From Darksidea phi (Eukaryota > Ascomycota > Dothideomycetes > Pleosporales > Lentitheciaceae): a stretch of DNA of 64,000 bases. The DNA lies in NCBI GenBank assembly GCA_030770425.1, contig JASJFT010000029.1, positions 1 to 64,000 of the forward strand, written 5' to 3'. Every line of letters starts with the position of its first letter. The stretch's first letter is position 1. A program made the position numbers and the translations under genes. A model generated the notes under the pieces. The model was not told where the DNA came from. It saw only the letters and a list, made by a program, of their open reading frames with translations, and ran no database searches. Below are positions 44,305 through 55,594 of this stretch, in pieces.

Positions 44305-45240
44305 ATGCAACCACCACCAGTCCTCCGCGCCCTCTTGGCCATCGCCTCAGCCACCACACTCGCATCTGCAGCGGAATGCACACGCGAAGGCCTCCTCGCA
44401 GCTGCAGACAGCTACATCGCTGCCCAAACCGCAGGCAAAATCTCTGGTCTCAAACTCTCCACCACCAACTTTACATATCAGCAAAACAACAAGGTCTCCG
44501 ATATCGCTAAAGGCCTCCTCTCTGCCCCCTTCAAGATTGACCTCACCCGCTCCACCGCCGATACTGTCGCCTGCGCATCCTACACGCTCTGGATCAGCTC
44601 CACGGGTAGCAAACCGTACGTCGTTGGTACGCAGTTGCGCCATGCCGACAACGACACATCAATAATCAGTATGATCGATACAATTTCGGCTACAACTGGA
44701 GATTTGTTCTTTAATGCGAGTAAAACACTAGGGTACATTCAGAAAGAGGACTGGACAACAATAAATAGTACGGAGAGTAGACCGAGTAGGGAGCTCTTGA
44801 AAAAAGTAGGAGACGCATATTTGGACATGTGGACTGATGCCAAGGCAGCGGATAGTATTCCCTGGGGTTCGCAGTGTGAGAGGGTGGAGGGGAGTCAGTA
44901 TACTAATCCTTGCGGGAAGTCGCTTCCACGGGGTGGAAGTAAGAAGGCGAACGGAATGAGACGGTAAGTTGACCCCTTCCAGGTCAAGTAGCTGGAAGAT
45001 TCACAGTATGGGCTAATGTCGACGGTATTGTAGGTATGTAATCGATGAGACGGTGGGGAGCGTAGATGTTCTCTGCCAGTTTGATAGTTTGGGGACGATG
45101 CCTGATAGGTACGTAGAACCGCAAAGCGATTCTAACTTGAGACACTTCCTAACCGTTCATCCACTTTTAGCCATGAGATTAGAGTTATTGATGGGAAGGT
45201 CAAGTATGTACATACAATCACGGCTTTGAAGGTTGGTTAA
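44305..45240 (+). CDS. Secreted DUF8021-type protein
   Basis: Three exons, 44305-44963, 45034-45108 and 45171-45240, give 267 aa. The signal peptide is ALLAIASATTLASA, and the mature protein starts AECTREGLLAAADSYIAAQ. The body shows the DUF8021 pattern: FTYQQNNKVSDIAKG, then RPSRELLKKVGDAYLDM and two late cysteines before GTMPDSHEIRVIDGKV. Function is unknown; the family is common in ascomycete secretomes. The junctions (G/GTAAGT, AG/GTACGT) give a frame-consistent end. Five potential N-glycosylation sequons are visible. It lies 0.7 kb after the trypsin gene on the same strand. Confidence 0.88.
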
Positions 45241-46562
45241 GTGCTTCTCTATGAGCGTTTACGGTCAAATGTATCCACTCCGTGGCTTAGTAATGGAAAT
45301 GGATGTCGTTTGTATATACCCACACTGCTTTGTGGCATCGCACAGATATATAATATCGATATCATGGCACTGGAATTCTGTTCGATTCCGGATGCGCTCC
45401 ATGCAAAGTTGGTGCATGTAGCGTCGCTTGATTGGCCACTGAGCGCGGTTGTCACAGGTACAGCAGGTGTTTAACTCTGCGTCAATGAGCGAGTTTAAGA
45501 ATCCTTCCCTTGTCGGAACATAATGGCCTCATATTGCATCCTTAGTGTGTTTCATATTGAAGGCATGAAAGTAGCCATTCTCTTCCTTTCCGCTACCTCC
45601 TGCAACGACGTATATTATGTTTCTGGAAATGCACAAGCGCGATCCGGAAGTGTTGGAGAGTTCTTGCCAGTTAGTCTGCCAGCCGGTAATGTGTTCTACC
45701 GGAGATGGGTTGTGCGTACCCAAAAGGAGAGATTCGTTGCTGGTCAAGCGCACATATTAGCGGCTTCTCTAGCCTATTGGGTACAGAACTGCTGATGGAG
45801 TCATAGCCTCTATGGAATACAAATATTAACAAGAAAGAAATGATGGAGAAGCCAAAGACCTAATGACTCATAGATGGGAGCTGACGGGCAACTCAAGGCC
45901 AACGTATGTTCTGAAAAGCACCCTAGTCCGTATTGGTTACTAGCGCAGATCGTAGCCTCACATTAATTCTTGCTCGTGTGCCAGCTCATCTCCAGCCCAA
46001 TCTTCACCATACTTGCCATCTGTATCGCCAAAAAAGATGGACGTGGTAATAAGAGCGCCCTTTACTTAGCCTTTGATCTCCACAGTCTGGTCAACGGAAA
46101 CTGATGCAGAGATGCGCGGTGGAGACGACCCATTTTTCGTCTTCTACGGAGCTGCGGTTAGCTTCATGAACAGAAAAAGGTTAACCTACTAGCAAGAGAA
46201 GAAAACTGATTGCTTAAATTATGATTGAGGTCGTTTGGAGTAACCGTTGGGCGCGTTCCAAGATCTTGATTGTCCGATCTGCCATGCATCCTACCACCAC
46301 TAGATGCCTGAGCCGGTCCTGGTGACGATTCATTGAATAATGATCACATGGTGCTTCTCACGAAGTATGTTAGCTTTTCAATGTGTTGTTATACTGCAGC
46401 CAATCTCAGACGCAAACGTGCGACTAGCAAACGCCATTCAACACTCAGCCTCATATTCACGCCAATCGCGACCTTCACGTCAAATGCAATACAAAAGGTC
46501 CACAATATTCAACAGACAACTTGAGTTTTTGTGACAACCTCCAGGTATATTTTGCAAGCGAC
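45241..46562. other. Intergenic region, about 1.3 kb, no gene seen
   Basis: Short frames only, without start context, domains or splice signals that link them. Confidence 0.45.
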
Positions 46563-47612
46563 ATGGAGGACTTTATCAACAGAGGGCTTAAACCAACCGA
46601 GACCTGCATCGTCTGCACCGAACCTTTCGATGAAAACCACATCCCAGTTGCACTTCCATGCTGCCACATATTCGGCCATGAATGCGTCAAGAAGTGGCTG
46701 CGCGATGGACGAGGTAATACCAATAGCTGTCCCTGCTGCAGACATGCCATATTCGAGCGCACAACCCCAGCAGCCTTCAACACCGCATCCATATGGAAGG
46801 CGCTGTGCGAAGAACCACCTGAACGACTACATCACTTCCTCACGGATGTCTGGATCCGGGTACAGGAGCTTTGGCGAGGACGTCTCTCGGGAAACTTCGC
46901 GACCGCCGAGCTCCTAGACAAGATAATCCTTCCAGCTCTGCTGAAGACAAGCAGCAGAGGCGCAGACTCTTTCATGGACTGTTTTAATCTTGTCAGCGCG
47001 TCATGGGATTCTCTCGGTCGCCCAGATCGCGTTCAAGGTCTCGCAGTACCGCTCGTTCGCCTTGCCCGCCTCATGTCGCAAGCTTCTAGTGGCTTACCCA
47101 AGTGGCTCACCAGCGTCCAACGAATGAACCTACTATTTTGGAAAGCCAATTCTGCGCTAGGCATGACCGAAGACAACATCAACTGGGATCACGTTATCGA
47201 AGCCGCGAAGCTCGACGATCAGCGATACTTCCCGCTTCTGCATCTATATACTGTCCTGATCTCACAGAGTATCGCGCACACGGAATCTGGCTGCGAATGG
47301 CCCACCCGTCGACACGAAATCATGAATCTAGTAGTTGAGCGGTGCTGTAGGAGGATTGGTAGTGACTGGAATGGAAGGCCATCAAACGAGTTCAAGGATC
47401 TACTCGTCGTGGTATATGAAGAGTTAAAGCGACATCAACTAGAGAATAGCAAGTTGAGCCTCAGGGGCCATGCAGGGGAGGAACATGTGGTTACAGGTTT
47501 GTGGGGTGTAGCAACATGGCGTCAGGGAAACACGCCTCGATCAGTGCATTCTGCTGCGTCTCCGGTGCGAGGACGCTCCACTAGGAGTTGGAGTGATTGT
47601 GATGAAGCTTGA
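46563..47612 (+). CDS. RING-finger protein
   Basis: A single exon of 349 codons from ATG 46563 (MEDFINRGLKPTETC). An N-terminal RING domain occupies residues about 15-62: CIVC..14..C-H-H-C..CPCC spacing with ALPCCHIFGHECVKKWL and NTNSCPCCRH. The remaining 280 residues are helical and unrecognised (ELLDKIILPALLKT). The tail is Ser/Arg-rich. RING domains usually recruit E2 enzymes for ubiquitin transfer; neither substrate nor location can be read from the sequence. Many Dothideomycetes carry families of such short RING proteins. Confidence 0.88.
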   Translation: MEDFINRGLKPTETCIVCTEPFDENHIPVALPCCHIFGHECVKKWLRDGRGNTNSCPCCRHAIFERTTPAAFNTASIWKALCEEPPERLHHFLTDVWIRVQELWRGRLSGNFATAELLDKIILPALLKTSSRGADSFMDCFNLVSASWDSLGRPDRVQGLAVPLVRLARLMSQASSGLPKWLTSVQRMNLLFWKANSALGMTEDNINWDHVIEAAKLDDQRYFPLLHLYTVLISQSIAHTESGCEWPTRRHEIMNLVVERCCRRIGSDWNGRPSNEFKDLLVVVYEELKRHQLENSKLSLRGHAGEEHVVTGLWGVATWRQGNTPRSVHSAASPVRGRSTRSWSDCDEA

Positions 47613-50600
47613 ATGGCTGAATGGCTGATGCTCTTGAAAGCGCCAGCGAATGCCCTAGTGGCAGCTCATGTATGATCAGTGTACGAGTTTTAGTGAGGGC
47701 TGACCTTCTGCGCGGAATGCTATTATCCAACATAGTCATATATCATTTTTACTTGTCTAAGAAAATACCTCATTGTGAAGAAGAAGGGTTATAAGGACGT
47801 TGGGCCTGGGTGCCTAGGTGGTAGCTCACCATTAGATGGGGCGGTGGTTGGAGTGCGAAGCGTGGTATGAAGAGAGCGGGTTAATGAACAAGGCCTCTAA
47901 AGATGATCTCAATTGGATGGGTATACTACTCCTCCTCACCATCGGAGAACTCGCTGTCGGTGGCAGAATAGGCTCGCTATCGAAACAGGTGAAAAGTTCG
48001 CCAGAGGTTGGCTAAAGAAGTTATGGACAGGTTGGAATACCGATATTCGTCTTACAGGACGTGCGATTAGTCCTTCGGCGTTTCGACGAGGGTAGGGGCG
48101 CTAATCCCCTGGAGCTTGTCGATCCTATTGCTTTGCTGGACCCCAGCTTCTTCACCGTCCTTGAATTGGTCTCCTTAGCCATTTTAGGATAACTCATCTT
48201 CTGTGAAACTGGAGTCGCCATAACGAACACATCAAGTATCGCCAGTCATGCAAATAGTTCCATCACCTACCTTGCGACGTCCAAGGCCATCATTAGCAGA
48301 GACCGGCTTGCTCATACAATGTTGACTAGGCATTGTGGTATCCCACGCTGCGCGATGCTTCTTCGATTCGCTATCCGCAATTTCCCGCTACTAACTACTA
48401 CTTGATGCGATAGTACTGTGCATGCAATTCGAGAACCTTTGCTCCAGCTTTTTGAGGGGTGGTGCATATAATTTCTACTTTAGAATCGTAGCAGATACGG
48501 CATGAGCTTTCTGCTTGGGCCTCTGGACGCATGCGACAGATATGTGCTGCTACGGAGCATTTGAGGGGTTGGTATTCCTATCAAAGCTTGCTCCAACCTT
48601 AGCATGCGGACTAGGCATAACGTTTGGGCCGAAAGACGCTATGTGGTAACCTGGACGACTGAGTTCCGAGTTATCTGCGCGTGCGATGGTGTAACGGTTC
48701 ATGGGGAGTCTAGGTGGTAGAGTTACGCTTGCATGCGCACAAGTGTTAACAGGGCACTTAGAAGGATCTCCATGTTGGAAAACCTGGTCGTCGCTTTACG
48801 GATGCGGTTGGTCGGTCGGCGTCTTGCTCTTTTTCACATTTTCCACTTTTCACTATCAATTTAGGAGCATTGTACTGTCGTGCAAGCAACAAGGGAAGTA
48901 AAAGAAGCGAAAAGAATGTGAATTTGTTACTCCGCCTTGAGGTAAGGATTGGTCTACGAAGCTTACCAAGGCCTCGTTTACCGGTTAGATGTTCGGCCGA
49001 TTGTAGGATAGTCAAGGGGTTTTCAGAACAAGCATCACAACCGTCTATTTAATCTGCTACACAGGTACATTATATCAAATACTAAATGCCACCGCCTCCG
49101 GTAAAATCCATGTCGGCGCCCGCATCATCTCCTGGCGTGTACTAAACACTCTTCGTCCTTTGCGTTCCCAGCTCCTCATCTGAAGGTCCAAACACCGCAC
49201 CGTCACTGGGTGTCACACTCTTTCGTCTTTCTCACATTGTATCCTTTGAAATGGTGGCTCTCATCTTTAGCGCCTCGCGAATCTCCCGCTGGCTGCACCC
49301 CGTCCAGAACTCAGCGGACCCCCGCGCCAATAGGATAGAGGGGTTTGCTCATCAGATTCCTGAACTAGTCGACCAGCTTTTGTGATGGAATCGATGTGAT
49401 GATGTTGACTTCGGAGGTAATCTGGCTGCAGTACTTCTCCATACCTCTCAACGACTTTCCACACTTGTCCGTCACCCAAGAGCTTTACACACTCATCCAT
49501 CACACCGATCAGTCTATACACATTCGTAAAACTTACTAAGCATTCCAATCGGCTCTCATGGCCAACGCGACCGAATCAGGATCTCTCAAATGGACTCTGG
49601 AGCCGCAAAGCCGAGGATGATAAGGTCTGATACGCTCCTGCGCAGCCACAATGGAACTCTGCGTGTGGTGCGCAGTTCACATCAACGTACAGAAGGAGTT
49701 CCGGAAGGGCGCATCTCCACAGGGAGTCATCGACCTTGGTAACCGTCGGCCTTCGTACCCGAGCTAGTGCTGCTGATTACCTGGAAGCAATATCAAGGAG
49801 CACGACATCTTTAGAAGGACATGCAACAGATGTTTGATCATGGTCATTGTTCGACGACAAAATCAATACTTAGCCCGTAAGTCATGTTTATCCTCTTGCA
49901 GCTATCGCAAGAATAACGCTCAGCTATAAGTAAGTACCCCACGAAGAAACCAGTTGAAGATGCACAGGCTCGGATATACCCGGGACAATATTACACGCGC
50001 ACTTCGCTTCCACGAGAGGGTTCACCTTCAAAGTTCCTAGCACGAACGAACGCCGCTTCCTGTCTAGCAGGCAAAGATTTATGTTTGAATAGGATCCAAA
50101 ATGTCAATTTGCCTAGAAACGTCTTATAGCTGTCGCCTCCCTCCACAACCATAGCCGACAATCAAAGAATCTTCACCGTCATAAGACTAGGCTGCAGGCA
50201 TTACATATCCCCCTTTAATCTTAAAGGTACTAACGTTAACTAGAGCGTTGGACATCTTCCTGTATTGTCCTGCCTACCTTGAGCTGAAGGAGAATGCGTC
50301 GTTGGTGCTTATGGCGTGAGCGTTGTTTTGTGCTGTGAGACTTATTCTGGGGCAGTCTGGGAAATGTCCAGGAATGAGGGTGGAAGAGATAGAGATGAAC
50401 TAGCGCTAATGTACGCATGGTGCGCTATCAAACTAGGAGTAATATGGATCCCGGACCTCTTAGGAGCGAGGAAGCGGAAAGATTACTAACTTTACTGCAC
50501 TGTCAATTTGGGTTTCCTCAATCGGGAAATCTAAGAGAGAGGTACGCGTTAAAACATAGCATTCATAGGGTCACAAAGTTAAGTAATCAAGTTAAAACTC

Positions 50601-50752
50601 ATTAATCATGTTAAATCGTAAAAGACATAAAATCCGGGCCCAGACTCAATGCAATGCCCATGATAGGTACCCCAAAACGCCATTCCCGCAATATCACTCA
50701 TTACCGTTTCCATTTTCGCCTTCGAGCCTCTACTTCCTTATCAAGTAGGCTC
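47613..50752. other. Gene-poor region, 3.1 kb
   Basis: The longest gap in the window. One minus-strand frame at 49267-49548 (VWKVVERYGEVLQPDY) is weakly protein-like and could be a gene relic. The rest holds only short unrelated frames. No terminal repeats or long direct repeats were noticed. Confidence 0.4.
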
Positions 50753-53512
50753 TTAGTCGTAAAGATCTCCATCACCCATCTCGTCATCCAACTCGGCCAC
50801 CGCATCGCTCTCATCATACATCTCCGAATCATCATCACTGTCCGTATGATTCGGCAGTACCTGAATATGTCCGCCTTCTAGCACCACCTGTGCGGTCTCT
50901 CCATCCTTGATACTGCCCCTCAGAATCATAACCGCCATGCGATTCAGCACCTCCTTCTCGATTAACCGTGCAAGTGGACGAGCACCGTATGCAGGCGAAT
51001 ACCCGGCAGAGCCGAGGTAGTCGCGGACTTCAGGGGTCATCTCGATGCGCACATTGCGGCCGTTGGCAACGAGGCGTTTCTGAATTTCGGTCATGCGCAC
51101 GTCAACGATCTTGCGGATCTCTTTCTTCGTGAGGCGGTTAAAAATGACGGTCGAGGAGATCCGGTTGAGAAACTCCGGGAGGAAGTAGTTTCGTAGTGCA
51201 TTCATGACCATTTCGCGGGTTGTTGGGTCGATGCGGCCGTCTGGGGCGCTAGGACGGGACAAGAACTCGGCGCCAAGATTGGAAGTCATGACGACAATGC
51301 AGTTCTTTGCATCGACGATTCTGCCTTGACCGTCGGTGATGCGGCCGTCATCCATGAGCTGAAGGAGCACGGTAAGGACTTCCTTAGCGGCCTTCTCAAC
51401 CTCGTCGAAGAGAAGGATGGAGAAGGGGCGGCGGCGCAGGGCTTCGGTGAGTTGTCCTCCTGCATCATGGCCGACGTAGCCTGGTGGTGCACCAATCATC
51501 CTGCTTAGAGAGTGACGCTCCTGGTACTCGGACATGTCGAAACGGATCATGGACTTGGGATCATCGAACAGGAACTCGGCAAGAGCTTTGGTGAGCAGCG
51601 TCTTTCCAGTACCGGAGGGTCCACAGAAGAGGAAGCTCGGGGGCTGGTTCGGATTCGCGAGACCAGAGCGCTGGAGTCTGATGGCGTTGGAGACAGCATG
51701 GACTGCTTCTTTCTGACCGACGACGATCTGACTGAGATGTTTCTCCATTTGGAGTAGCTTGTCCTTCTCGGTGGTCTTGAGACGCTGCACCGGAATACCG
51801 GTCCAGCGAGCAACGATTTCGTTGATTTGATCGGGTCCCACAGAGTCGCTGAGGAGGCCGGCACCGTCGCCATCCCCGTGAGCCCACATCTCAGCGTCTG
51901 CCCTCTTCTTCTCTTGCTCGAGCTCAGTTATGCGCTGTTTCAGATCTGGAATAGCGTAATATGCCAGATCTGAAGCTGTTTGAAGATCGCGTATACGCTC
52001 AGCTTCTGCAAGCTTGTTTTGAAGATTTTCAAGCTTAATCTTTGCCTCTTGAATTTCCTTGCTGCGTCCCTTTTCGCGTTCGTACATCTCTCGGAGAGGC
52101 TTGAGTTCCTCTTCGATGTTGGCAGCTTCAGCCTTGGCATCCCGTAGACGAGCTTGCGAGGCCTCGTCTTTCTCACGGCTCAAGGCGTGAATCTCAATCT
52201 GCAGCTGGCGGAGACGACGTTCCATGTTGTCGAGGGCTTCTGGTTGCGATTCGCGCGTAACGCGGACTGCAGCGGCCGCCTCATCAATCAGATCAACTGC
52301 GGAATCGGGAAGACGGCGTTGCGTAAGGTATCGAGCTGCAAGAGTGGCGGCAGATACGATAGCACCGTCCATGATTGTAACACCGTGATGCGTCTCGTAC
52401 CGTTCCTTTAATCCACGAAGAATGGAGATAGTCTCGGGGATTGTCGGCTCCTTGACCAGAACCTGTTGGAAACGTCGCTCAAAAGCCTGGTCCTTTTCGA
52501 TGTACTTGCGGTACTCACCGAGGGTGGTTGCGCCAATACAGTGAAGCTGTCCACGGGCCAGCATGGGCTTGAGAAGGTTGGCAGCGTCCATGCCGCCCTC
52601 TCCGGACGAGCCAGCTCCCATCAGCAGATGGATTTCGTCCACAAACAACACTATCATTTCCGTGGACTCCTCGATCTCTTTGAGAACGCCTTTCATGCGC
52701 TCTTCAAACTCCCCCCGGTATTTGCTGCCGGCGACCAACGCACCCACGTCGAGTGAAAGCAGCTTGCAGGCTGCAAGGTTGGCGGGGACATCGGCGTCGA
52801 CTATCCGGCGTGCAAGACCTTCGACGACTGTGGTCTTGCCGACACCGGGCTCACCGATGAGCACGGGGTTATTCTTGGTTCGCCGAGAAAGAATCCGGAT
52901 GACTCGTCGGATCTCTTCCTCACGACCGATGACTGGGTCGATCTTGCCTTCCCGAGCCATTGACGTCATGTCGATGGTAAACTTCTTGAGATTCTCGTTT
53001 TCTTCCTCTGCATCTGCTGTCTTTGAGTCGACCCGCTTCGTGCCGCGAATAGCCTGGACAGCTTGGTCGATCTGCTTGGTATTGGGGATGTTGGCCTCCC
53101 CCAGACACCGCTGTACGGCAGCGTCTTGACACACGCACTGTATTAAGTGCTCCACCGCGATGAAGCTGTCCTTTTGCGTGCGCGCGAGCTCTTCGGCAGA
53201 CCGGAGGACCTTGGCCATGGCGGGTGACGGCGATGTTCGGTCTGGCGGGGGGTCTTGGGCTGGTAACCGCACGAGAGCCTTTTTAAGCTGCCTGTCAAAA
53301 GCTTGGGGGTCGCCATTTGCGCGGTCGACGACTTGGCGGAAGAAGGGTACGGGCGGGCGGTCGACTTTGTTCGTCTCGTCTGGCGGAGGGTCGATGAGGG
53401 ACACTGCAAGATGGATTGGTGTAAGTTGCGGGTGTCCGTAGCTTTTGGCAAGGTCGAAGCTGTCGGCGAGAGCCTTGGCTGCCTTGTCTGTGTATGAGTC
53501 GAATGAAGTCAT
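50753..53512 (-). CDS. HSP104: Heat shock protein Hsp104 (ClpB-type disaggregase)
   Basis: A single exon of 919 aa. Residues 1-160 are the Clp N-domain. The first AAA+ module has Walker A GEPGVGKT (220-227) and Walker B VLFVDEIH. The middle coiled-coil spans about 425-545. The second AAA+ module has Walker A GPSGTGKT (631-638), the pore loop GYVGHDAGG and ILLFDEVEK. The tail is acidic (DSDDDSEMYDESD..GDGDLYD), like the Hsp104 C-terminus that binds TPR co-chaperones. Length and tail indicate the cytosolic Hsp104, not the mitochondrial Hsp78, which lacks an N-domain. Hexamers thread aggregated proteins with Hsp70/Hsp40. A TATA box and a heat-shock-element-like site lie upstream. Confidence 0.97.
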   Translation of the reverse strand: MTSFDSYTDKAAKALADSFDLAKSYGHPQLTPIHLAVSLIDPPPDETNKVDRPPVPFFRQVVDRANGDPQAFDRQLKKALVRLPAQDPPPDRTSPSPAMAKVLRSAEELARTQKDSFIAVEHLIQCVCQDAAVQRCLGEANIPNTKQIDQAVQAIRGTKRVDSKTADAEEENENLKKFTIDMTSMAREGKIDPVIGREEEIRRVIRILSRRTKNNPVLIGEPGVGKTTVVEGLARRIVDADVPANLAACKLLSLDVGALVAGSKYRGEFEERMKGVLKEIEESTEMIVLFVDEIHLLMGAGSSGEGGMDAANLLKPMLARGQLHCIGATTLGEYRKYIEKDQAFERRFQQVLVKEPTIPETISILRGLKERYETHHGVTIMDGAIVSAATLAARYLTQRRLPDSAVDLIDEAAAAVRVTRESQPEALDNMERRLRQLQIEIHALSREKDEASQARLRDAKAEAANIEEELKPLREMYEREKGRSKEIQEAKIKLENLQNKLAEAERIRDLQTASDLAYYAIPDLKQRITELEQEKKRADAEMWAHGDGDGAGLLSDSVGPDQINEIVARWTGIPVQRLKTTEKDKLLQMEKHLSQIVVGQKEAVHAVSNAIRLQRSGLANPNQPPSFLFCGPSGTGKTLLTKALAEFLFDDPKSMIRFDMSEYQERHSLSRMIGAPPGYVGHDAGGQLTEALRRRPFSILLFDEVEKAAKEVLTVLLQLMDDGRITDGQGRIVDAKNCIVVMTSNLGAEFLSRPSAPDGRIDPTTREMVMNALRNYFLPEFLNRISSTVIFNRLTKKEIRKIVDVRMTEIQKRLVANGRNVRIEMTPEVRDYLGSAGYSPAYGARPLARLIEKEVLNRMAVMILRGSIKDGETAQVVLEGGHIQVLPNHTDSDDDSEMYDESDAVAELDDEMGDGDLYD

Positions 53513-53650
53513 TACGAAAAAACACTAATTGTTTGGGTATGCAGGGACTCGGAATGTAGTGAGTTTGCTAATTGTAAAGTGCGCTCGAATGAGGCTGTCG
53601 AATGTTACGGTTGTTTGTCTGCGATGCGCAACACAGGCGGGCTTCGAGAG

Positions 53651-53659
53651 GTTATATAG
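53651..53659 (-). promoter_or_regulatory. TATA box of HSP104
   Basis: GTTATATAG, read as CTATATAAC on the coding strand, about 140 bp upstream of the start codon. Confidence 0.55.
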
Positions 53660-53741
53660 TCGGGAGGTGCGAGTGAAGTATCGTGGAGGTACCAGTAGCA
53701 TCATGAGATTTCTCGATGAGTCGAGCCTGACGTGACACGCG

Positions 53742-53761
53742 TAGAAGCTTCTGGTGTCTTC
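53742..53761 (-). promoter_or_regulatory. Gapped heat shock element upstream of HSP104
   Basis: The sequence reads aGAAg cTTCt ggtgt cTTCt in 5-bp steps. This is a GAA/TTC pair and a third TTC unit after one gap, the layout of a gapped HSF-binding site. It lies about 230 bp upstream of the HSP104 ATG and about 85 bp beyond the TATA box. Confidence 0.55.
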
Positions 53762-53940
53762 TTGCCAGGATTCCGGTGTGGTCCCCACCATACGTCAGAG
53801 GTTGGCCGGCGCGCTAAGCTTGATACAGTAACGGCGCCTGGCACCCCTGCTTGTAGGTGAATGCGTCTGGCGCACGGACGCGATTGGCAGAGGTTATGAA
53901 GGAAGGAGCGCGTCTCCTTCAGTGTGAGTTCGGGTTTGCT

Positions 53941-54054
53941 GCTCTTTTCAGGCAGCAGTTGGAGACAATGTTGTTGATGACGTAGGGATGTTCTGGTGCT
54001 CTTTTCAGGCAGCAGTTAGAGAGAATATTGTTGATGACGTAGCGATATTTTGGT
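53941..54054. repeat. 57-bp tandem duplication
   Basis: Two adjacent 57-bp units (53941-53997, 53998-54054) start GCTCTTTTCAGGCAGCAG. They differ by a few substitutions, mostly G/A transitions. The minus-strand frame 53919-54128 translates the units as 19-residue repeats (YVINNI-SNCCLKRA), but nothing else supports a gene. Confidence 0.85.
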
Positions 54055-54162
54055 AAAAAGGCCCTGCGTGGGCAGTCGCGCGCACGGAGGCGACAGAAAG
54101 TTTGTCGGCGGGTATAGGAAGACCCCAAGAGGTTACCAAGAGGTCAAAAGTCTCTGGTATAT

Positions 54163-54192
54163 CTTCTCGGAGTTGGGCTTCTCGGAGTTGGG
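54163..54192. repeat. 15-bp direct tandem repeat
   Basis: CTTCTCGGAGTTGGG occurs twice back to back. Confidence 0.9.
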
Positions 54193-54345
54193 CTTCCCGT
54201 ACCCATGTGGCTGCTAAGCGAAGAGGAAGTGCGTATAGAGGTAGATCTTTTCAGGCGACGGAAGACGTATAAGGCTCTGCGTGGGCGGGCGGGCGCGCAT
54301 ATCGAAGTGCACCGTGGCTTACTCGGAAGGAAGGTATTGCGCAAC

Positions 54346-54383
54346 ACAGGGCCTGGAGAGAAAGGTTACCCTCCAGGCCCTGT
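54346..54383. repeat. Perfect 13-bp inverted repeat with 12-nt loop
   Basis: ACAGGGCCTGGAG (54346-54358) and CTCCAGGCCCTGT (54371-54383) form a perfect hairpin. No adjacent ORF explains it as a transcript terminator. Confidence 0.8.
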
Positions 54384-55594
54384 AAATTGTTACTTTGAAG
54401 CTACCAGTCGACGTATCCAGGATGCCCAGAGCAAAACACAGTCTGCACTGAGAGTAAAGAGTTTAGGGTTCAAAAGGCAGCCGTAGAGCCCGAAAGTAAA
54501 CAACACTGTGCGCCAAGATACGCTAGTCTCAGAAATATCCTTCACTTTCAATTCTCACGAAGCTCAGTGACGTCACTGCGACGCTTTGCTGTCTGAGCCC
54601 ACTCTGTTACGCAGAAAAGGCAACAGAATGACTTAGTTATCTCGCCCTAACAAGCATTACCTTATAAATTAAATAAAATGCGAAGAACTACATCATTTAT
54701 TTCATCCTTCGCGGTTAAAAAGACTCGCGGTACTATGTGACAGGAGCCGAGTCAGATGATATTCTCAATACCGTGTCCAAGGGCCTTACCACAACTCAAA
54801 CTTCTAACAAACTCCAAAGTAAGTCGCCATGCGCTCCGCGATACGCCATCGCTAACACAGTCCAGGTCATGCCATGGCTCGCATCGTGCCTGCCCACACC
54901 GCTGGTGAGAAAGCATTGTGTCTTCGGAATGTTTGCCAGAGCGTAGCACTTACAAGGCCGACGCTGAAGAATGCCATGGAAATTCAGCTGAATAAAGAAA
55001 CTGCTGTAGCACTATCTGCCACGTCAATAAGCTCGACAGCACAGCTCTCGCCCAGTCAGCTTCCTCGACCCAGCAAGCGATCAAGTACGGTTATGACAGG
55101 ATTGCGATACAGGGCCTATACGTACTGTGGACCATGTCGTAAAGTTCGTCCACAGCAAGCGGAGGCTTCTACCTAATATGAGCAGTAAGGGGTACCATTC
55201 CTTGATCGCCAACTACCCATTCCAATCCTCGCTCTACACCTTTTCCCCACTGTTTTGGTGTGACTTGCACGTCCTGAATGCGTCCAGGGCACATGGTCTT
55301 GAATTTCGTGCCACTTCTCGCATCACCCGCATCGAGAATATCTTCAGCTCGTGTTTCCTCCGCTGGACCCTCAACACCGTCAATACCCCCCACCCTCAAA
55401 ATTCCCGATCCGTGCGTACGTTGGGAGCATCACCAGATGCATTGCACCACAGCACACGTCGGGTGATATGTGGGCTTTTCGGATCACCGAAGGTCAAACG
55501 TCATTACGACTTGATGCAATCCTCATCGATTATTGCCTGTATCCGCGTGAAAGTCCGTCCGCAACTCTCCTCTATTTTACCCCTTCCTCCCTAT
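54384..55594. other. Intergenic region, about 1.2 kb, no gene seen
   Basis: Only short unrelated frames. Between the repeat patch and the DUF3176 pseudogene. Confidence 0.45.
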
